Source: Desmodesmus armatus
Lineage: Eukaryota; Chlorophyta; Chlorophyceae; Sphaeropleales; Scenedesmaceae
DNA length: 64,000 nt
Assembly (NCBI GenBank): GCA_007449985.2
Contig: VIIQ02000218.1
Location: forward strand, 104,042-168,041
Direction of reading: 5' to 3'
The translations under genes were made by a program, and so were the position numbers. Under the pieces are notes generated by a model, which had not been told where the DNA came from, made no database searches, and saw only the letters and a program-made list of their open reading frames with translations. Every line of letters starts with the position of its first letter. Position 1 is the stretch's first letter. Shown here in pieces: positions 58,469 to 64,000 of the stretch.

Positions 58469-60658
58469 TCAACGAGCATAGGCGTTGGGGTAATCGCCCC
58501 CAGCCCCCACACACACACGGTGCTTCTCATCCAAGTAAGAAACAACCTGTGGGGTCTTCAGCATCTGCCACAGCTGAGGAAGCCCTGCCACATCCTTCTC
58601 CACATGCTGAGCCCAGCCATACGTAGGCAGATTGTAAAAGACCTTGCGCACCATGTCCTGCAACTTGGTGTGGTCATCAAGGAGGCTCCAATCCTCATAC
58701 AGCTGGCACCTGAGGTGGTGCTTCACAGTACCAAACAGGTGCTCAATAGGCCTGTTCAAGTCATGGCTGTAGGAGGGCAGAGGCAGCTTACAGCCATTGA
58801 CACGGACGTCAATCGTGTCGGTGGGGTCATTGGGGTTCACCACCACTTCCCACGTGGCAGTTGCCTGGACGGCGTCATTGTCATAAGACAACCAGAAGAT
58901 AGCAAGCTTTGTTACTTTGTTCCACTCCTTGACTATGTGGTAGAGGTTGTTCTCAAATTCCTCCCTGGTCATCTTCCCTGCCTTGCGGCTGCCGTCTTGA
59001 ATCTGCAGGGAAGCAAAAAGGAGGCGGGGCACGGGGAAGATGCCTCAGTGGAAGTTCAGGGCGCTACGTGCCATGCGGGGGGAGGGGCTCAGGGTTGAGA
59101 AGTATGGCAGTGATGGGGCTGAGCTGTGGTTCCCTGATGGCACCTCCCTGCCAGTTGGCCACTACTCAGGAGAGTACCAGTTGCATTGGCGGCTCCAAGG
59201 GTATCCCCGTGGCACCCCCACCTGCGGGTGGCAACTAGCACAACAGTGCGGGACCCCTGTGATCTGTGGTGTGCCTTCTGTATGTACAGTGAGGAGGCAT
59301 GGAGGCAGCAGGGCATGCGTGTGCTACCAGCCTGTGAGCTGAGCTTCATGGACCTGTTGAGGAGGTGGGGGGTGGACAGGGAGTTCAGCCTTCAGGTGGT
59401 GCCGGCTTTTTGGCCGTGGCCCATGGACTTCTTCCACATGCAGCAGGGGTACTTTGTGCAGGTGGATGGGAGGTGCCATTGGGTTGCTAAGTACCACCAC
59501 AGCACATGGGTGGTGTTGCGGCGCGACATGATGCAGAACATGGCAGCAGTGCAGCAAGGTGGTCGGCTGGTGCGGGTGCACACAGAGGATCTTGGTAATG
59601 CTGACTGCATTGCTGCCGCCCTTGAGTCTGCGGCAATGGGCTACACCCTTGTGCTGACACGCTCATATAGTACAGCGCTAGTGCGCTGGGGTTCCTTTGA
59701 TGTGCCCTATTTGCAGCTGCTGAAGTGGTTAGTTCCCAACTGCCAGGGTCACACTGACGGTTACGGCAATCACACAATTTCCATGTAACAGGCTCACCTC
59801 GTACTCCATGTCCCGCTCTACCGCATTGCCATCCAGCCTTGTGTTGATGTGCCGTTGGATCTTGGTGGTTCCAGTGGTGAACTCCATATACACCACACCC
59901 CCTCTGTGCGCAAAGGCGGGGTGGGCGGTCACTGCAACAATGAACTTCACAGTGACATGCTTGTGGCCCTTTTTCAGCTTCCTCGGCACCACATCAGAGA
60001 AGTTGAGGTCATGCTTGTCACACCAGACAAAAACATCAGACTCAGTGTACCTGTCGACAGTGAATGAAGACTCATCAATGTATATGGTGTGGTTCAAGAA
60101 TGCTGGCCAATCCTCATGAATGCCCAAACAGTGCTTGGCGTAGTCCACACGCTCCTGCAATTCCTGTGTTGTGAAGGAGTGCTTGAAGAACAGCTTGCGG
60201 CGCACAAGGGAGGGGTCAGCGTCGTGCATGGCATGCAGCAGCTGGTCTGAAAACTTGAGGCCGTTGTTGGTCATAATTTCCTTCAAACGGGGGCTCTCCC
60301 TGATGGCCTCTCCCAGGCTGGTGAAGTGTACCCTGTGCATGACTGTGTTGCCCTTCACTTTCTCCTCAACAAGCTTCCCCTCCTTGCAAATCTGAGCTGC
60401 TTCAAGAGCCTCCTTCTCGTTGCATTTGCGACTACGGCCAGACCTGTGTGCATCGTCCACACTCCCGTTCTCAATCCAATGACCCCACCAGGTGCGCAAG
60501 TAGTTGAAATCCTTGCTACCAATGAACTGTTGCTCGTCCTCTGGCAGCTGCTGATTGAGAGAGTCAAGAATGCCCTTCAGGGCATGGTGCGCCTTGGCAA
60601 AGTCTGGCCCAGCTTGCCCCAGAAACATGACGCATAACATGCACCCCAACACCCTCAC
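58469..60658 (-). CDS. DDE transposase (Tc1/mariner superfamily-like)
   Basis: Exon 1 (60658-59798) and exon 2 (59002-58469), with a phase-0 intron (GTGAGC...GCAG), encode 464 residues. The N-terminal half includes a GRSRK basic motif and helical segments suited to DNA binding. The catalytic core shows IYIDESSF (Asp195), YDNDAV (Asp328 or Asp330) and SYSHDLNRPIEHLFG (Asp368 or Glu374). This is the layout of IS630/Tc1/mariner enzymes, which cut and paste DNA at TA sites. The exact family is not settled. The frame is intact in this copy, and the copy at 62.7-64 kb is broken. The 795-bp intron contains a separate frame on the opposite strand. Confidence 0.7.
59040..59788 (+). CDS. Hypothetical protein antisense within the transposase intron
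   Basis: Two overlapping plus-strand frames, 59040-59342 (MPQWKFRALRAMRGEGLRVE) and 59186-59788, together look like one protein broken once. The second has ordinary protein composition over about 180 residues (LSFMDLLRRWGVDREFSLQV, then FPWPMDFFH-like and GYFVQVDGRCHWVAKYHHST). No family is recognised. The join near 59200-59290 may be a frameshift or a small intron; no clean in-phase splice pair was found. Its position suggests accessory transposon cargo or a second transposon protein. The repeat copy at 63319-64000 is broken several times. Confidence 0.45.
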
Positions 60659-60830
60659 CCACGTCTTTTCCTGGCGTACTTGGTGCCCCTGACATGCTCT
60701 CGCAGCAATTCCTCAGCGCAGCGCAAAAGATGGCAGCAGCAGGTGCAGTGTGCGGCACTTGTCAGCCACTACCAGGGTACAGGGTACACTTGGCTAAACC
60801 CTAACTTTGACCGGTTCTCACTGGAGAGTG

Positions 60831-63800
60831 CAGTGGGGCAAAAAGTAACTTGTCTAGTTTCAGGGCGCGTGTGGCGGGACCTGCGCTGCATCAAGCAAAA
60901 CTACTTGATATATCTGATACCCTGGGACTTTGCTCGGGGGCTCTAGCTGCTGCTGGCTATTGGTCATCCGTCCACATCGCCTAACAACCTTGACTTCCAG
61001 GATTCGAACTGTAAGGGGGAACGTGGGTGCTGTGCAAACGTTCAAGTGTCTTGGGCGCCTGTTGGTGGCAGTGCGTGGTGTGAGTGTGCAGGTCGTTGGC
61101 CAGCTGCTGCTTGATCGACAGGTTGATCTGCCTGCGCTGCAGCTGCTGCTGTGCGCTGCCCCAAATTCGTCTCTTTACTGCATTCTTTCCTGTACATCAG
61201 CTATCTCCCCTGGCCAGCGCTGCATTGCGTGTGCAGCAAGGCAGTGTCCCCCCAGACACTGACAGTTGGGCTTTTGCAGCTGCTTGTGTGGAGCCTGGCA
61301 GTGCAGCAGTCGACCCCAGTTTGGTCAAACGGCCCTATCTTGCCCTCAGCACAGGACTCGTGTTCATACAGGTGTGCTGTTACAGGTGTGTGCCTGCTAC
61401 TGAAACATGCTGGCAGCCCCTAGCTCTAGCTTGCTGCCTGCTGCTGGCTGCACCACAAGCAAAGTCAAGGTTATTGGCTGTGCCAAGTTACTTTTTGCCC
61501 CACTGCACTTTCACCAAGGAGAGGCTGGCAAATGCTCAGGCTGCATGGATCTAGCAGGACTCCACCATAGATGTGTATCCCCTGAAGAGTCCTTTCTGCA
61601 CACCTGGGTCGAGGGTGCCCTCCTGCTCCATGATTGCAAGCCAGTGCTGCTGCTAGAGGATCTGCAGCAGCAATGCCCCAGTGCTGAACGCGTCCCGTGC
61701 CTTTGCTTGTGCCCAGAGTGCACTGGAAGCTGAACAATTTGCCACTGTTTGCCTGGCCTTTTGACGCCGCTGCTTGTGTGCAGAATTATCGAAGTGACGG
61801 GGGTGATTCAGCTGCGGAACAGCACGTCCTGCCAGGTGCGTTGATCTGCTGCGTGAACGTAGGATTGTTTTGATGAGATTGATTAGAACCAGCTGCGCGT
61901 AATCAAGGCTGGAAGTGCAGTCCACAGGAAGGGCACGTTGCAGATTGTGTCCGAGGTTGGGCTGTGTGTGCGCAAACGGCAGCAGGATGCATCTGCAACA
62001 CGCAATCATGGCAGACCTATGAATTGCAATTGCGAATTGCGTGCGTGCTGCGTAACAGCATGCACTTTGAAACACTGAACAGCTGCCATGCTGTTCACAC
62101 CTGTCAGCCTGGCATGCACATACAAGCATGTTGCCCATTCTAAACAAATGCAGAAAAACCACTCTAGTTACCGTGATAAACACATCAGCACCCTGTCAGC
62201 CAGGGGCTGTGCTGACCTGTGCCCAGTACTGCTATGTACTGCCTGCAGATCGCCAACTGCCACTGCGCAGCACAGACAGCAGCAGCACTACCAGGAAGCA
62301 GTGCAGATGCCTCGTGCCAGGTGGGTTGAAAGGAATTGAGCACATTTGCAGTGCTGGGAATGCAGCTGCTGGGATCCCCAATCTCTCACAGCAGCAGGTG
62401 CTCAACCACACGCACGTACTCTGAAAAAATGACAGTACAGCAGCTGCGCCAACGCGCGCGCGCGCGCAGCGCGTGGACTGGGCATGCATGCCAGCACCAA
62501 CAGCAGGCTGCTGCCTCATGCCAGGAGGCAGTATACCCAAGACTAGTAAAACACACACCATGGGCCCATACACGCCTGTCGAGAAGGCAAGCAAAGCTTG
62601 CACATAACAGGCTGAGGCAAGCCCAGCACAGTGCACAGGAGTAGTGCGCAGCAGCAGCAACACCTTGCATGCATGCACACCCAAGAAAGCAGCAGCAGCT
62701 GGGTGCAGCTGCAAATGTGCTGCAGATGTGCCCTAGTGTGCCCTCACCCCACTCAACGAGCATAGGCGTTGGGGTAATCGCCCCAGCCCCCACACACACA
62801 CGGTGCTTCTCATCCAAGTAAGAAACAACCTGTGGGGTCTTCAGCATCTGCCACAGCTGAGGAAGCCCTGCCACATCCTTCTCCACATGCTGAGCCCAGC
62901 CATACGTAGGCAGATTGTAAAAGACCTTGCGCACCATGTCCTGCAACTTGGTGTGGTCATCAAGGAGGCTCCAATCCTCATACAGCTGGCACCTGAGGTG
63001 GTGCTTCACAGTACCAAAACAGGTGCTCAATAGCCTGTTCAAGTCATGGCTGTAGGAGGGCAGAGGCAGCTTACAGCCATTGACACGGACGTCAATCGTG
63101 TCGGTGGGGTCATTGGGGTTCACCACCACTTCCCACGTGGCAGTTGCCTGGACGGCGTCATTGTCATAAGACAACAGAAGATAGCAAGCTTTGTTACTTT
63201 GTTCCACTCCTTGACTATGTGGTAGAGGTGTTTCAAATTCCTCCTGGTCATCTTCCCTGCCTTGCGGCTGCCGTCTTGAATCTGCAGGGAAGCAAAAAGG
63301 AGGCGGGGCACGGGGAAGATGCCTCAGTGGAAGTTCAGGGCGCTACGTGCCATGCGGGGGAGGGGCTCAGGGTTGAGAAGTATGGCAGTGATGGGGCTGA
63401 GCTGTGGTTCCCTGATGGCACCTCCCTGCCAGTTGGCCCACTACTCAGGAGAGTACAGTTGCATTGGCGGCTCCAAGGGTATCCCGTGGCACCCCCCACC
63501 TGCGGGTGGCAACTAGCACAACAGTGCGGGACCCTGTGATCTGTGGTGCCTTTGTATGTACAGTGAGGAGGCATGGAGGCAGGGGCATGCGTGTGCTACC
63601 AGCCTGTGAGCTGAGCTTCATGGACCTGTTGAGGAGGTGGGGGGTGGACAGGGAGTTCAGCCTTCAGGTGGTGCCGGCTTTTTTGGCCGTGGCCCATGGA
63701 CTTCTTCCACATGCAGCAGGGGTACTTTGTGCAGGTGGATGGGAGGTGCCATTGGGTTGCTAAGTACCACCACAGCACATGGGTGGTGTGCGGCGCGACA

Positions 63801-64000
63801 TGATGCAGAACATGGCAGCAGTGCAGCAAGGTGGTCGGCTGGTGCGGGTGCACACAGAGGATCTTGGTAATGCTGACTGCATTGCTGCCGCCCTTGAGTC
63901 TGCGGCAATGGGCTACACCTGTGCTGACACGCTCATATAGTACAGCGCTAGTGCGCTGGGGTTCCTTTGATGTGCCCTATTTGCAGCTGCTGAAAGTGGT
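60831..64000. repeat. 4283-bp tandem unit, second copy (truncated by the window)
   Basis: Direct repeat of 56548-59717. Up to about 62720 it is almost identical to copy 1. From there to the window end it differs by many one- or two-base indels, mostly in homopolymers. Confidence 0.9.
62752..63285 (-). pseudogene. Second copy of transposase exon 2, frame-broken
   Basis: It matches 58469-59002, but indels such as DLNRPIEHLFG read as DLNRLLSTCFG, and several lost bases, destroy the frame. The breaks may be real decay or errors at an unpolished sequence end. Confidence 0.6.

Larger units (their letters stand above)
56548..60830. repeat. 4283-bp tandem unit, first copy
   Basis: Everything from CAGTGGGGCAAAAAGTAACT at 56548 recurs from 60831 in the same orientation. 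The first ~1.9 kb of the two copies are nearly identical; the only difference noticed is 4 extra bases in a GC repeat near 58170. The unit holds a 0.65-kb spacer plus a DDE transposon. Confidence 0.9.
57203..60852 (-). mobile_element. DDE (Tc1/mariner or IS630-like) transposon
   Basis: CAAGTTACTTTTTGCCCCAC at 57203 and its exact inverse ending at 60852 bracket the transposase gene, consistent with terminal inverted repeats of at least 25 bp. The same sequence also stands inverted at 56548, so the exact ends and a TA target duplication cannot be fixed. Confidence 0.6.

Overview
The window is nuclear DNA of a green alga, most likely a chlorophycean. The reasons are intron-dense genes with GT-AG junctions, TGTAA motifs in 3' flanks, TTTAGGG-type telomere-like tracts, abundant CTG/CAG and poly-G/C tracts, a chloroplast import GTPase (TOC159 type) and the Rubisco assembly chaperone RbcX. 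Gene models below were built by matching splice junctions, intron phase and protein similarity by eye. No transcript data were available, so exon ends are predictions.

Layout. 0-6 kb: two related secreted 8-cysteine proteins flanking a 5'-truncated LINE; a third relative lies at 55.6-56.4 kb on the minus strand. 6-9 kb: no convincing gene. 9-20.4 kb (minus): one long CotA-like multicopper oxidase gene with at least 25 exons and a large disordered, repeat-bearing insertion near its N-terminus. 21-27.2 kb: two leucine-rich repeat genes; the last exon of the second is followed by a tandem array of about six copies of itself. 28.7-33.9 kb: a complete atypical short-chain dehydrogenase (260 aa in six exons), whose fourth intron holds a HUH-endonuclease transposon resembling algal Replitrons. 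35.5-53.8 kb: RbcX (minus) and the TOC159-like GTPase (plus, 23 exons), arranged head to head with about 260 bp between start codons. 56.5 kb to the end: a DDE transposon and a neighbouring segment present twice in direct tandem (period 4283 bp); the second copy is full of one-base indels towards the window end.

The most unusual feature is the TOC159/RbcX region. Introns there carry about 20 partial copies of the adjacent exon edge, each usually keeping its splice site and bounded by poly-G or poly-C. At least three exon copies also occur as direct-plus-inverted foldback pairs. This looks like recurrent local template switching that produces decoy or alternative exons. Single-base deletions relative to conserved reading frames recur in both genes and may be consensus errors rather than biology.
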